DNA of 64,000 nucleotides from Pseudonocardia ammonioxydans (GCF_900115005.1 NZ_FOUY01000012.1:98290-162289), one strand, 5' to 3'; numbered from the stretch's first letter, positions 52,054 through 61,325 are shown. Translations and numbers: made by a program. Notes: generated by a model from the sequence alone, not told the origin.

Positions 52054-52769
52054 GCGGCAGCGTGCGCGAGACCGTCGGGACCGACCTGCGCGCGACCGCC
52101 GAGCGCGGCGCCGCCGAGCTGGGCCCGGACGCGACCGCACAGGACCTGCTCGCCTGGGCCGCGACGACCTTCGGCGACCGGCTGATCGTCGCGTCCAACA
52201 TGCAGGACGCGGTGCTGATCGACCTGGCCCACCGGGCGAAGCCCGACGTCGAGGTCCTGTTCCTCGAGACCGGTTACCACTTCGCCGAGACCATCGGCAC
52301 CCGCGACGCCGTCGACGCCGCGTATCCGGAACTGACCATCGTGAACGCGCGGGCCCGGCAGTCCGTCCCCGAGCAGGACGCCGAGTTCGGCGCGGAACTG
52401 TTCGCCCGCGAGCCGGACCGCTGCTGCGCGCTGCGCAAGGTCACCCCGCTGCAGGACACCCTCGCCGGCTACGACGCGTGGGTCACCGGCGTGCGGCGGG
52501 TGGAGGCCCCGACGCGGGCGACCACCCCGTTGATCACCTACGACGACAAGTTCGGCCTGGTCAAGATCAACCCGATCGCGGCCTGGTCCGACGACGACAT
52601 GGACCGCTACATCGCCGACCGCGGGGTCCTGGTGAACCCGCTGGTCGACGCGGGGTACCCGAGCATCGGCTGCGCCCCGTGCACCGCGAAGCCGCAGCCG
52701 GGCGAGGACCCGCGCTCCGGGCGCTGGGCCGGGCGCGCCAAGACGGAGTGTGGTCTCCATGGCTCGTGA
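52050..52769 (+). CDS. cysH: Adenylylsulfate (APS) reductase
   Basis: 239 aa. PAPS/APS reductase fold with LIVASNMQDAVLIDLA, VLFLETGYHFAET and TGVRR; the cluster cysteines CCALRKV and IGCAPC are present, so APS rather than PAPS is the expected substrate, and the catalytic Cys is in the final ECGLH. ATGA overlap with the preceding gene. Absence of a cysC gene here agrees with use of APS. Confidence 0.94.
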   Translation: MSGSVRETVGTDLRATAERGAAELGPDATAQDLLAWAATTFGDRLIVASNMQDAVLIDLAHRAKPDVEVLFLETGYHFAETIGTRDAVDAAYPELTIVNARARQSVPEQDAEFGAELFAREPDRCCALRKVTPLQDTLAGYDAWVTGVRRVEAPTRATTPLITYDDKFGLVKINPIAAWSDDDMDRYIADRGVLVNPLVDAGYPSIGCAPCTAKPQPGEDPRSGRWAGRAKTECGLHGS

Positions 52770-53688
52770 GCGGAAACCGTCCTCCTGGCCGCGACAAGTA
52801 CTCACGGCCCTCGACACACTGGAGTCCGAGGCGATCCACGTCTTCCGCGAGGTCGCCGGGGAGTTCGACCGGCCGGTGATCCTCTTCTCCGGGGGCAAGG
52901 ACTCCACGCTCCTGGTGCACCTGGCGGTCAAGGCGTTCGCCCCGGCACCGGTCCCGTTCGGGCTGCTGCACGTCGACACCGGGCACAACTACCCGGAGGT
53001 CATCGAGTTCCGGGACCGGATCGCCGCGCAGCTGAACCTGCGGCTCGAGGTCGCCCGGGTCGAGGACTACCTGGCCGACGGCCGGCTGGTCGAGCGGGCC
53101 GACGGCACCCGGAACCCGCTGCAGACCCAGCCGCTGCTCGACGCGATCGCCGAGCACCGCTTCGACGCCGTGTTCGGCGGCGGGCGCCGGGACGAGGAAC
53201 GCGCCCGCGCCAAGGAACGGATCATGTCGCTGCGCGACACGTTCGGCCGCTGGGACCCGCGCAAGCAGCGCCCGGAGCTGTGGAACCTCTACAACGGACG
53301 GCACGCGCCGGGCGAGCACGTCCGCGTCTTCCCGATCTCCAACTGGACCGAGCTCGACGTCTGGCGCTACATCCAGCGCGAGGACATCGATCTGCCGTCG
53401 ATCTACTACGCGCACGAGCGCCCGGTCTTCCGCCGCGACGGCATGTGGCTGGCCGAGGGCCCCTGGGGCGGCCCGCGCGCCGGCGAGACGCTCGAGACCC
53501 GCTCGGTGCGCTACCGCACCGTGGGCGACGGCTCCTGCACCGGCGCCGTCGAGTCGACCGCCTCCACCCTGGACGAGGTCATCGCCGAGGTGACCGCGTC
53601 CCGGCTGACCGAGCGCGGCGCCACCCGGGCCGACGACCGGCTCTCCGAGGCCGCCATGGAGGACCGCAAGAAGGAGGGCTACTTCTAG
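52759..53688 (+). CDS. cysD: Sulfate adenylyltransferase subunit 2
   Basis: 309 aa. PP-loop motif VILFSGGKDSTLLVHLA, LLHVDTGHNYPEVIEFRD, FGGGRRDEERARAKERI and the C-terminal DRLSEAAMEDRKKEGYF. With CysN it makes APS from ATP and sulfate. ATG at 52759 overlaps the end of cysH by 11 bases; GTG at 52750 is possible. Confidence 0.94.
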   Translation: MARERKPSSWPRQVLTALDTLESEAIHVFREVAGEFDRPVILFSGGKDSTLLVHLAVKAFAPAPVPFGLLHVDTGHNYPEVIEFRDRIAAQLNLRLEVARVEDYLADGRLVERADGTRNPLQTQPLLDAIAEHRFDAVFGGGRRDEERARAKERIMSLRDTFGRWDPRKQRPELWNLYNGRHAPGEHVRVFPISNWTELDVWRYIQREDIDLPSIYYAHERPVFRRDGMWLAEGPWGGPRAGETLETRSVRYRTVGDGSCTGAVESTASTLDEVIAEVTASRLTERGATRADDRLSEAAMEDRKKEGYF

Positions 53689-55019
53689 TGGAGTCAGAGC
53701 TTCTCGTGGAATCACAGCATCGCGATCTCCTCCGCTTCGCGACCGCGGGCTCGGTGGACGACGGCAAGTCCACCCTGGTCGGTCGGCTGCTCTACGACAC
53801 CAAGTCGGTGCTGGCCGACCAGATCGAGGCCGTCGAACGCGCGTCGGTCGACAAGGGAATGTCCACTCCGGACCTGTCGCTGCTGGTCGACGGCCTGCGC
53901 GCCGAGCGTGAGCAGGGCATCACGATCGACGTCGCCTACCGCTACTTCGGCACACCGACCCGGGAGTTCGTCCTCGCCGACACCCCCGGCCACGTGCAGT
54001 ACACGCGCAACACCGTCACCGGCGCCTCCACCGCCGAACTGGCCGTGCTGCTGGTCGACGCCCGCAACGGCGTCGTCGCGCAGACCCGGCGGCACGCCGC
54101 GGTGCTGTCGCTGCTGCGGGTGCCGCGCCTGGTGCTGGCGATCAACAAGATCGACCTCATCGACTACGACGAGGCCAAGATCCGCGACATCGAGCGGGAG
54201 TTCACCGAGCTGACCCGCTCGCTCGGGTTCGAGGCCCCCAGCATCCAGGTGATCCCGCTGTCCGCGCTGGTCGGCGACAACGTCGCCGGCCGCAGCGAGC
54301 GCACCCCCTGGTACGCGGGGCCGACGCTGCTCGAGCACCTGGAGTCGGTCCCGGTCGAGGGGGCGGGCGGGCACTTCGCCACCGACGCCCCGTTCCGGCT
54401 CCCGGTGCAGTACGTGATCCGCCCCCGGACCGACGAGCTGCACGACTACCGCGGCTACGCGGGCCAGATCGCCGCCGGCACCGTCCGGGCCGGGGACGAG
54501 GTCGTCGTGCTGCCCGAGGGGCACCGCACCACGGTGTCCGAGGTGCGGACCGCCGACGGCCCGCTCGACGCCGCCGGCGCCGGGCTCAGCGTCACGGTGC
54601 TGCTGGCCGACGACATCGACGCCCCCCGCGGGGCGCTGATCGCGGCCGCGGCCGACGCGCCGGAGGTCACCTCCGAGATCGACGCGACGCTGTGCTGGCT
54701 GGCCGAGAAGCCGCTGGTCCCCGGCGCGCGGCTGCTGCTCAAACACGGCACGCGCACCACGCAGGTGGTCGTCGGAGCGCTGACGTCGCGGCTGGACACC
54801 GAGGCCGTGTCCTACACGGAGGCACCGGAGCAGCTCGGGATCAACGACATCGGACGGGTGTCCCTGCGGGTCGCCGACCCGCTGCCGGTCGACCCCTACG
54901 CGCGGATCCGCACCACCGGCGGCTTCGTGCTCATCGACCCCCCGACCGGGAACACCCTGGCCGCCGGGCTGGTCGGGGATCCGCTCGGCTCGGTGGCCGC
55001 GGGGGTGGGCTCGTCGTGA
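53688..55019 (+). CDS. cysN: Sulfate adenylyltransferase subunit 1 (GTPase)
   Basis: 443 aa. EF-Tu-like GTPase: TAGSVDDGKSTLVGRLLYD, LADTPGHVQYTRNTVTGAS, INKIDLID, PLSAL. Two beta-barrel domains follow. It ends after the CysN part, without the CysC (APS kinase) fusion found in mycobacteria. GTG overlaps the cysD stop (TAGTG) with GGAGG about ten bases upstream. Confidence 0.94.
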   Translation: MESELLVESQHRDLLRFATAGSVDDGKSTLVGRLLYDTKSVLADQIEAVERASVDKGMSTPDLSLLVDGLRAEREQGITIDVAYRYFGTPTREFVLADTPGHVQYTRNTVTGASTAELAVLLVDARNGVVAQTRRHAAVLSLLRVPRLVLAINKIDLIDYDEAKIRDIEREFTELTRSLGFEAPSIQVIPLSALVGDNVAGRSERTPWYAGPTLLEHLESVPVEGAGGHFATDAPFRLPVQYVIRPRTDELHDYRGYAGQIAAGTVRAGDEVVVLPEGHRTTVSEVRTADGPLDAAGAGLSVTVLLADDIDAPRGALIAAAADAPEVTSEIDATLCWLAEKPLVPGARLLLKHGTRTTQVVVGALTSRLDTEAVSYTEAPEQLGINDIGRVSLRVADPLPVDPYARIRTTGGFVLIDPPTGNTLAAGLVGDPLGSVAAGVGSS

Positions 55020-55040
55020 TCGACGACGGCTGACCCGGCT

Positions 55041-55077
55041 CGCGGAGCCTCCCCGGCCCGGCGACCCGGTCGGGGGC
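55041..55077. terminator. Imperfect stem-loop between convergent cysN and helicase-domain genes
   Basis: GGAGCCTCCCC and GGGGGCTCC can pair with a one- or two-base bulge around a 17-nt loop, 21 bp after cysN and 42 bp beyond the end of the convergent gene. Confidence 0.4.
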
Positions 55078-55118
55078 TCCGCCCCGGCAGCTCCTCCGAC
55101 ACCGGGAGGCCGGAGCGG

Positions 55119-57125
55119 TCACGGCGCAGGAGAGCCCCCGGCCAGCAGCCGCGCGGCCAGCTCGGGTGCGGCGACCCGGGGGCGGAACCGCCGGGCTTCG
55201 GGCCGGGACGCGCTCCCCGACGCGCGCTCCGGGACGATCACGACACCGCCGTCGTCCTCCGGCATGGGCGCGAATCCGGCCGCCCGCAGCCGGGTCACGA
55301 GCTCGCCGGGGTCCAGCGGGGCGGCGAGCACGGTCGGAGCGAGCCAGCGCAGCTGCAGCCCCGCCAACGAGCGGGAGTGCAGGATCTCGGCGATCTCGGG
55401 CTCGGGGCCGATCACGCAGCACCGGGTCGCCCGGACGCGTACGACGCCGTGCCGGCGGGCGACGTCGGTGATCAGGTAGTCCAACGGCTGGGGGAGCTCG
55501 CGCCCGGAGATCGCCGTCAGCTCGGCCCGCAACTCGTCGGCGGTCCAACCGGCGTCCATCGCCGCGCGCACGCCGGCCGGGGTGAACCGCCACGTCGCCG
55601 CGACACCCCGGGCCTCGGGCACGGCCGCGAGGGCGAGCAACCGGGCCGCCGCCGCGTCGGGCTGGCCGGACACGACCGCCGTGAGATCCGACTGCAGCAC
55701 GAGCATGCCGCGCACCCGGGGGAGCATCGCCGCGATCCGGCGGGCCAGCTCCGGCCCCGGATCGGTCCGGCCGGCCACCTCGACGAGCTGCTCGCCGAGA
55801 CCCGTCAGCCGGTCCCCCGCCACGATCCCGAGCTGCGTCGCCTCGCGCAGGGCGGCCTCGACCTTGTGTACCCGGTCGGTGGCGCCGTAGGGGTGGAACG
55901 GGCAGAACCAGTCGAGGTGCTCGATCACCGCCCGCAGCGAGCGCCCACCCGCCGCCGCGCGCAGCAGCGCGCGACGCAGGAGCCCCGCGGACGACTCCAC
56001 CGGGAGCGGGGGCGCGATCTCGCCGTCCTCGGTCTCGCGGCTGGTCGGCGCCAGCTCGAGCTCGAACCAGACCAGCGCGATCGTGGCCCACCGGACCGAC
56101 GGCTCCTCCTCGCGCCACCCGTCGTAACCGTCCGCGGCCGGGTATCCGCCCGCCCTCGACGTCAGCAGGCCGGCGGCGTGCGCCACGTCGATCCACAGGG
56201 CGACGTCGGACAGCGCGAGCCGCTTCGCCAGCCGGTTGCGTTCCCGGGACCCGACCCCGCCCTTCTTCAGGGGCGTGAGCGGGTGCTCGCCCGCCTCGTC
56301 CAGCAGGGTCGTCAGCGCGAGCAGGGCTCCCTCCGCCTCGGCCCTGCCCTCGTTCGCCGGGTCCGCCGACTCCGGGAGTGCCGGCCGTCCGGTCGGACCG
56401 TCGTCCTCGCGCCGGAGCAGGACGGCGACCTCGCGGGGCAGTTCCGGTCCGTCGTACGGACCCTCCAGCATCAGCCCGGAGCGGACCAGCGCGGCGGTGG
56501 CCTCGTCGGGCCGCCGGGCGAACCCGTCGACGTCGTACACCTCTCCGGAGCGGACCAGCTCGTCGAGGTGCCGGCGGACGGGTGTGGGGAGGGCCCGGAC
56601 GGCCGCACCCACCGTCTCCGGATCCGTGACCAGCGCGGTGAGCCGCTCGATCAGCTCGGGCTCGCGCAGTCCGGCCGGGTCCGCACCGAGGGCGGTGACC
56701 GCCGTCCGCAGGTCGTCCACCCGGGCCTGGCGCGCGATGTGGGCCACCGGCAGGAAGCCGCCGACCTCGGCGGCGAAGTGCCCGGCCAGCCGCTCGACCA
56801 GTGCGACCCGCTCACCGTCGGTCCAGGCCAGTCCCCGGGCGCAGAGCTCGTCGACCAGCGCGCGGACCTCCCGCTCCGGCACCCGGAACAGGTCGGCCAG
56901 CGCGGAGACCGCGCCGACCTTGTGCAGCGCGACGGCACGGGCGACGGCGGCCTGGTCGTGGTTCATCCGCTGCAGGGCCGCCGCGAGCGAATCGAGTCCG
57001 TTCAGCCGATACGCCAGCTCGTCGAGGTCGTCCGGCACCGGCTCGAGGAGGATGTCCGCCCGGTGCTCGAGCAGCACGGTCAGGCGTTCCGCGTCCAGGC
57101 CGGCCAGGTGCTCGATGAACGACAC
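55119..57125 (-). CDS. Helicase-associated domain protein (XPB N-terminal-like)
   Basis: 668 aa. Helical N-terminal half (FIEHLAGLDAERLTVLLEHRADILLEPVPDDLDELAYRLNG as start landmark), a winged-helix-like middle (ALSDVALWIDVAHAAGLL), and the Helicase_C_3-like part near the end (LVLQSDLTAVVSGQP, WRFTPAGVRAAMDAGWTADELRAEL, PLDYLITDVARRHG, LRWLAPTVLAAPLDPGELVTRLRAAGFAP). No Walker motifs, so not a helicase by itself; in actinobacteria it is often near the XPB helicase gene, which is not in this window. GTG start without a clear ribosome binding site. Confidence 0.82.
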   Translation of the reverse strand: MSFIEHLAGLDAERLTVLLEHRADILLEPVPDDLDELAYRLNGLDSLAAALQRMNHDQAAVARAVALHKVGAVSALADLFRVPEREVRALVDELCARGLAWTDGERVALVERLAGHFAAEVGGFLPVAHIARQARVDDLRTAVTALGADPAGLREPELIERLTALVTDPETVGAAVRALPTPVRRHLDELVRSGEVYDVDGFARRPDEATAALVRSGLMLEGPYDGPELPREVAVLLRREDDGPTGRPALPESADPANEGRAEAEGALLALTTLLDEAGEHPLTPLKKGGVGSRERNRLAKRLALSDVALWIDVAHAAGLLTSRAGGYPAADGYDGWREEEPSVRWATIALVWFELELAPTSRETEDGEIAPPLPVESSAGLLRRALLRAAAGGRSLRAVIEHLDWFCPFHPYGATDRVHKVEAALREATQLGIVAGDRLTGLGEQLVEVAGRTDPGPELARRIAAMLPRVRGMLVLQSDLTAVVSGQPDAAAARLLALAAVPEARGVAATWRFTPAGVRAAMDAGWTADELRAELTAISGRELPQPLDYLITDVARRHGVVRVRATRCCVIGPEPEIAEILHSRSLAGLQLRWLAPTVLAAPLDPGELVTRLRAAGFAPMPEDDGGVVIVPERASGSASRPEARRFRPRVAAPELAARLLAGGSPAP

Positions 57126-57291
57126 GACGAGGATCGCACCACGACCGCCGGCGCCTGCCCACCCCGGGGCGGCGCCGGCGGACCGGCAGGTCGGCACCCG
57201 CGTTCCCGCAACGTGTCCGGACATGTTCGGCGACGTCCCGCAGCCCGGACGACGACTTGTCCTGTCCGGATCCGCGGCCCACGATGGGGGC

Positions 57292-57444
57292 ATGGCCACG
57301 ATCGGGGAGCACGCCGACCGGGCCCGGGTGCCCGAGCGTTCGGCGGCGGACCCGGCGGTCTCCCGGTACCTCGTCACACATCTCGAGCGGTTCTGGCCGT
57401 CGCGCCGCATGGACGCCTTCGACGAATTCTGTCGCGGTTGCTGA
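57292..57444 (+). CDS. Possible 50-aa protein
   Basis: MATIGEHADRARVPERSAADP followed by VSRYLVTHLERFWPSRRMDAFDEFCRGC, a charged amphipathic sequence ending in Cys-Arg-Gly-Cys. A CACGAT hexamer six bases before the ATG could give a leaderless mRNA. Divergent from the helicase-associated gene. No family recognised. Confidence 0.45.
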   Translation: MATIGEHADRARVPERSAADPAVSRYLVTHLERFWPSRRMDAFDEFCRGC

Positions 57445-57743
57445 CGCACCCCTGCTGACCCAGCCCCGGTGACGTACCCCCGCTGACGCAACCCCCACCG
57501 CCGCACCGCACCCTGCACCGCCCCGTTCCGCGCCCGCGCCGCCCTGCCGGGGTCACCGGGCCGGTCCCGTACGCCCGGGCCCGCTCGACGGGCCGCCGGC
57601 CGGGGCACGCCCGCGGGCGCCGGAGTCCGCACCGTCGCGCCGCCGCCACCGCAGGCCCGCGACTTCCCCGAGCCACGACACCGGCTCGCTCCGGCCGGCC
57701 GGGTACCGCCCGGCGGCCGCCTCACGAGAGAGAGATCCCACGC
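57445..57743. other. GC-rich intergenic region before the TauE/SafE exporter
   Basis: About 300 bp of very GC-rich sequence. No frame has good coding character and no riboswitch or leader peptide was recognised. CGAGAGAGAGATCC just before the exporter GTG is its ribosome binding site region. Confidence 0.4.
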
Positions 57744-58652
57744 GTGCGCACACTCATCGTCTTCGCCCTGGTCGGGTTCGCCGCCCAGATGGTCGACGGC
57801 GCCCTCGGCATGGCCTATGGCGTCACCTCCACGTCGCTGCTCCTGGTGGCCGGTATCAACCCGGCCACCGCCAGTGCCTCGGTGCACCTCGCGGAGGTCG
57901 GCACGACACTCGCCTCCGGTGCCGCGCACTGGCGATTCGGCAACGTCGACTGGAAGCTGGTGCTCAAGCTCGGTGTGCCGGGTGCGGTCGGCGCGTTCCT
58001 GGGGGCGACGCTGCTGTCCGCGCTGTCCACCGACGACGCCGCCCCGTACATGTCCGGCATCCTGCTGGCACTGGGCGTCTACATCCTGCTGCGCTTCTCG
58101 CTGCGGCCCCCGAACGTCGCGACGGCGCGCCGGTCGCCGCACGGGGCGCGGTTCCTGTCCCCGCTCGGCCTGGTCGCCGGGTTCGTCGACGCCTCCGGTG
58201 GCGGCGGCTGGGGACCGGTCTCCACCCCGGCCCTGCTGGGTGCGGGCCGGACCGCGCCACGCACCGTCGTCGGCTCGGTCGACACCTCGGAGTTCCTGGT
58301 CGCCGTGGCCGCCAGCATCGGTTTCCTGGTCGGGCTCGGGCACGAGGTCCTCGACCCTTACACGATCGGCGGGCTGCTGATCGGCGGTGTGGCCGCCGCA
58401 CCGCTCGCGGCGTGGCTGGTCACCAAGATCCCGGCGCCGGTGCTGGGCACCGCGGTCGGCGGCATCATCGTCCTGACCAACGCCCGCACGATCCTGCGCA
58501 CCCTGGAGGCGGGCACGGCGACGACCGTCGTCACCTACCTGGTGATCGTCGCCGCCTGGGCCGCCGCGATCTCGCTCGCGGTGTCGCGGCTGCGCCGCAG
58601 CCGCGCCGAGGCCGCACTGCAGGAGGGCGAGACCGTCTCCACCTCCGGCTGA
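57744..58652 (+). CDS. TauE/SafE-type sulfite/organosulfonate exporter
   Basis: 302 aa with about eight hydrophobic segments in two halves; family landmarks are AQMVDGALGMAYGVTSTSLLLVAG and GFVDASGGGGWGPVSTPALL. GTG start after GAGAGAGAG. Placed between the sulfate reduction operon and the FAD/NAD(P) protein, so export or uptake of a sulfur anion is likely, direction unproven. Confidence 0.9.
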   Translation: MRTLIVFALVGFAAQMVDGALGMAYGVTSTSLLLVAGINPATASASVHLAEVGTTLASGAAHWRFGNVDWKLVLKLGVPGAVGAFLGATLLSALSTDDAAPYMSGILLALGVYILLRFSLRPPNVATARRSPHGARFLSPLGLVAGFVDASGGGGWGPVSTPALLGAGRTAPRTVVGSVDTSEFLVAVAASIGFLVGLGHEVLDPYTIGGLLIGGVAAAPLAAWLVTKIPAPVLGTAVGGIIVLTNARTILRTLEAGTATTVVTYLVIVAAWAAAISLAVSRLRRSRAEAALQEGETVSTSG

Positions 58653-58659
58653 CCGACGA

Positions 58660-58880
58660 CCCGCCCGGCGGGAGCCCGGCCCGACAGCACCGCCCGCGGA
58701 GCCGGGCCCGCCAGCACCGCCGGCGGAGCCCGGCCCGGCAGCACCGCCGGCGGAGCCCGGCCCAACGGCACCGCCGGCGGAGCCCGGCCCAACGCCGCCA
58801 GCCCGCGGAGCCCGGCCCGACGACCCCGCCCGGCGGGGCCCGGCCCGACGCCGGCAGCCCGCGGAGCCGGGCCCGACGCC
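58660..58880. repeat. About eight imperfect 27-28-bp tandem repeats
   Basis: Unit GCACCGCCGGCGGAGCCCGG plus CCC(A/G)(A/G)C-type ends; three central copies are nearly identical (58712-58792) and flanking ones diverge. The array fills the space between the convergent TauE/SafE and FAD/NAD(P) genes and can form many short hairpins (GCCGGC, CCGGCGG). Confidence 0.8.
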
Positions 58881-58955
58881 ACAGCGACCGCCCGTCGTGG
58901 GCGCAGCCGCACCCCGGTGGGGCGGCCGGGCTCCGCGACGGGCGGCCGGTGAGGT

Positions 58956-60923
58956 TCAGGCGGCGGGGGTGGCCCGGGCGGCCGCGCCGGGCAGTGCACG
59001 CAGCACGGCACGGGCGACGGCGTCGTTGTAGCGCAGGCTCTGCGCGTTCATCCCGGGCCGGGTGAAGGCGCCCGCGACCTTGACCGTCGTGTGCGGCCCG
59101 ACGGCGAACCGCCGCTCGTGCACGCCGCCCCCGGCGGTGTGCAGGGCCCCGTCGGCCGGGCGCACCGACAGCAGGCCGGTGTTGCGCAGCGGCGTGCCGT
59201 CGTCGTCGTGCAGGATCTCCTCGACGGCCTCGCCACGGTCCAGCAACCCGGCGAGCAGCCCGTCGGTGGTGCGGGACACGCTGGGGTCGGGCAGCCGGGC
59301 GTCGACCAGCACCCGGGTGGTGACCGGCTCCGCCCCGGCCAGCGTGCTGCTCGTGGCGTGGAAGCCGTCGGCGTCGACGCTCACGTCCATCCCGGCGCCG
59401 AGGAACCGGATGTACCCGGCCCCCGCGAGCGCGAGCAGCTCGCGCACCCGGAACCCGGGTGGTCCGGAGGCGACCGAGTTGAAGAAGCTCTGCCACCACG
59501 GCAGGTCCCGCGCCCGGGAGCGGGGCGAGAGCACGCCCGACCCCGCGAGCCGGGTGGTCTCGGTGTAGACCGACAGCATCGCGACGAACGCGCCGAGGTG
59601 CGGGGTGTGCCGGTCGTCGACGTGCTGGCGCAGGTCCTCGGCGATCCGCTCCCGGACCAGCGGCTGCAGCGTGTCCAGGTCGGGCGCGTGCACGCCGTCG
59701 AGGGGACGGTCCAGCGCGGTGAGGTCGAGCCGGTCCAGCGGGTCCGGGACAAGCCCAGCGATCAGCTCCGCCTCCTCGGGGGACCCGTGGGGCACCGCGG
59801 CGAAGCGGGTGGCGAAGTCGTCCCAGTCGGTGCGGACCCGGTCCGGGTGGCCCGCGAACAGCTCGTGGTACCAGCCCCAGCCGATCTCCTTGGCCATCAG
59901 CGGCCAGACCTGTTCTGCCATGTCCACCGGACCGCCGGACGCGATCAGCTCGTCGCTGACCTCGGGCGGGAGGAACCGTGGCAGCGGTGGCCGGCCGCCA
60001 CGCAGCTGGTAGTGCGTCTTCGAGTGGTAGGTCGCACCGCGCGGCGACCCGGCGATCAGGACGGGTTCCCGGCCGGACGGGACGTAGCGGAGCCGGTCGG
60101 GCTCGTCCGGGTCGGGGTCGGGGACGAAGCGGCCGCCGCGGCCCTCGAACAGCAGCACCGCGAGGTCGACGAACGCCAGGCCCAGCCCGCGCGCCAGCAC
60201 CGGCTCGCCCGGTTCGATCACCGACAGGTCCGAGTCCGACGTCTGTTCCGGTGGGAGGTAGCGCAGGCCCAGCTCCCGTGCCCGGCCAGCGAGGGCCCAC
60301 TCGTCGGCGGTCGGTGCCGCGTCGAGGTGCCCGGAGGCCAGGACGACCGCGTCGGCGCACAGCACCCCGCCACCGGCGAGCCCGACGATCTGGTCGCCCT
60401 CGCCCCGGTCCTCGGTCAGCGACTCCGCCGTCGTGCGGTGCACGTGCACCCGCATCCCGGCCGGGGCCCGGTCGATCACCTCGCGCAGCACGGCGGTGAG
60501 GTAGTGGCTCTGCAGCCGCCGGCTCGGGAAGGTCGACGCCGTCACGGTCGCGAGCTCGGCGGCGAGCTCCGGGCCCAGCTCGGCCCGCGGGTCACCGTGC
60601 TCGCGCAGGTCGCGGGCCCAGTCCCAGAATGTGGGACCGTCCGCGACAGGGCCCTCGCAGACCACCGAGTCGTCGGTCCACATGGTCACGTCGGCGGCCA
60701 TCGAGTTCATCGCGAGCAGTGGCGACTGGGCGTGCCGCCAGATGCGCCCGGCCCCGGCCGGGTACGGGTCGACGAGGTGGACGTCGAGCCCCGGGCCGGC
60801 GAGGGCGTCGCCGTACAAGCCCGGGGCGCCGGCCACCATCCGTTCGAGCAGGCCGACCCCACGGGGGCCGGCCCCCACGATCACGACGGCGGGTGCGCGG
60901 CGCTCGTTCTTCCTGCGGTGCAT
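58956..60923 (-). CDS. FAD/NAD(P)-binding protein, possible sulfur-linked flavoenzyme
   Basis: 655 aa. N-terminal dinucleotide-binding motif VVIVGAGPRGVGLLERM (residues 13-29), a second glycine-rich strand near ADAVVLASGHLDAAP, and a large helical C-terminal part ending RPGMNAQSLRYNDAVARAVL. It fits the family of uncharacterised FAD-NAD(P)-binding proteins (PF13454-like). ATG with AGGAG six bases upstream. A leader peptide with RRHVDLCR overlaps its 5' end, which ties it to sulfur metabolism. Reaction unknown. Confidence 0.85.
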   Translation of the reverse strand: MHRRKNERRAPAVVIVGAGPRGVGLLERMVAGAPGLYGDALAGPGLDVHLVDPYPAGAGRIWRHAQSPLLAMNSMAADVTMWTDDSVVCEGPVADGPTFWDWARDLREHGDPRAELGPELAAELATVTASTFPSRRLQSHYLTAVLREVIDRAPAGMRVHVHRTTAESLTEDRGEGDQIVGLAGGGVLCADAVVLASGHLDAAPTADEWALAGRARELGLRYLPPEQTSDSDLSVIEPGEPVLARGLGLAFVDLAVLLFEGRGGRFVPDPDPDEPDRLRYVPSGREPVLIAGSPRGATYHSKTHYQLRGGRPPLPRFLPPEVSDELIASGGPVDMAEQVWPLMAKEIGWGWYHELFAGHPDRVRTDWDDFATRFAAVPHGSPEEAELIAGLVPDPLDRLDLTALDRPLDGVHAPDLDTLQPLVRERIAEDLRQHVDDRHTPHLGAFVAMLSVYTETTRLAGSGVLSPRSRARDLPWWQSFFNSVASGPPGFRVRELLALAGAGYIRFLGAGMDVSVDADGFHATSSTLAGAEPVTTRVLVDARLPDPSVSRTTDGLLAGLLDRGEAVEEILHDDDGTPLRNTGLLSVRPADGALHTAGGGVHERRFAVGPHTTVKVAGAFTRPGMNAQSLRYNDAVARAVLRALPGAAARATPAA

Positions 60924-61027
60924 GGACGCTCCTGGGTGGACGGACGGGCGGAGGGCCGCGTCCGCACCGGTCCCGACTGCAGGCGGCACAGGTCGACGTG
61001 CCTGCGCTTGACCAGCCGGAGGTCCAC
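60881..61027 (-). CDS. Leader peptide ORF overlapping the FAD/NAD(P) gene
   Basis: 48 codons from GTG 61027: starts VDLRLVKRRHVDLCRLQSGP. The RRHVDLCR core is the hallmark of actinobacterial sulfur-gene leader peptides. TACCGT lies seven bases before the GTG, so the mRNA is probably leaderless. The frame runs on past the downstream ATG and ends 43 bases inside that gene, so its translation should affect initiation there. Confidence 0.72.
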   Translation of the reverse strand: MDLRLVKRRHVDLCRLQSGPVRTRPSARPSTQERPCTAGRTSAAHPPS

Positions 61028-61034
61028 GCGTCCC

Positions 61035-61040
61035 ACGGTA
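61035..61040 (-). promoter_or_regulatory. -10 element TACCGT of the leader peptide
   Basis: TACCGT on the minus strand ends exactly seven bases before the GTG at 61027. Confidence 0.6.
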
Positions 61041-61126
61041 TGCCGCGCTCCCTCCCCCGGCCAGCCCGCCGGTCCGGTACGCCCGCACGGGACGCATCGC
61101 CGGGTGGAACGCCCGCGCCGCCCGGC

Positions 61127-61196
61127 GGATTCCGCACAGCTCCTGGATTCCGCAACTCCTGGATTCCACACAGCTCCCGGATCTCCGCACAGCCCC
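61127..61196. repeat. Four imperfect 16-18-bp tandem repeats
   Basis: Units starting GGATTCCGCACAGCTCCT at 61127, 61145, 61161 and 61179, each varied by a few bases. On the minus strand the repeats would encode Cys-containing peptides, but no initiated frame is evident. They lie about 90 bp upstream of the leader promoter. Confidence 0.75.
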
Positions 61197-61325
61197 GGGG
61201 AGGAGCGCACCGCTCGCACGGGTGTTCCTCCGGACAGGCACGGGGACACACCCGGCGCAACCGGCCGGTCACGTGACGTCCCTCCCGGTGCCACCGAACG
61301 GCCGCGCCGCTCGCCCGCCGACCGC

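Noticed and set aside
58660..58880. CRISPR array
   Set aside because: Units are contiguous without unique spacers and are too similar throughout; this is a simple tandem repeat. The 31-32 kb repeats also lack regular spacers.
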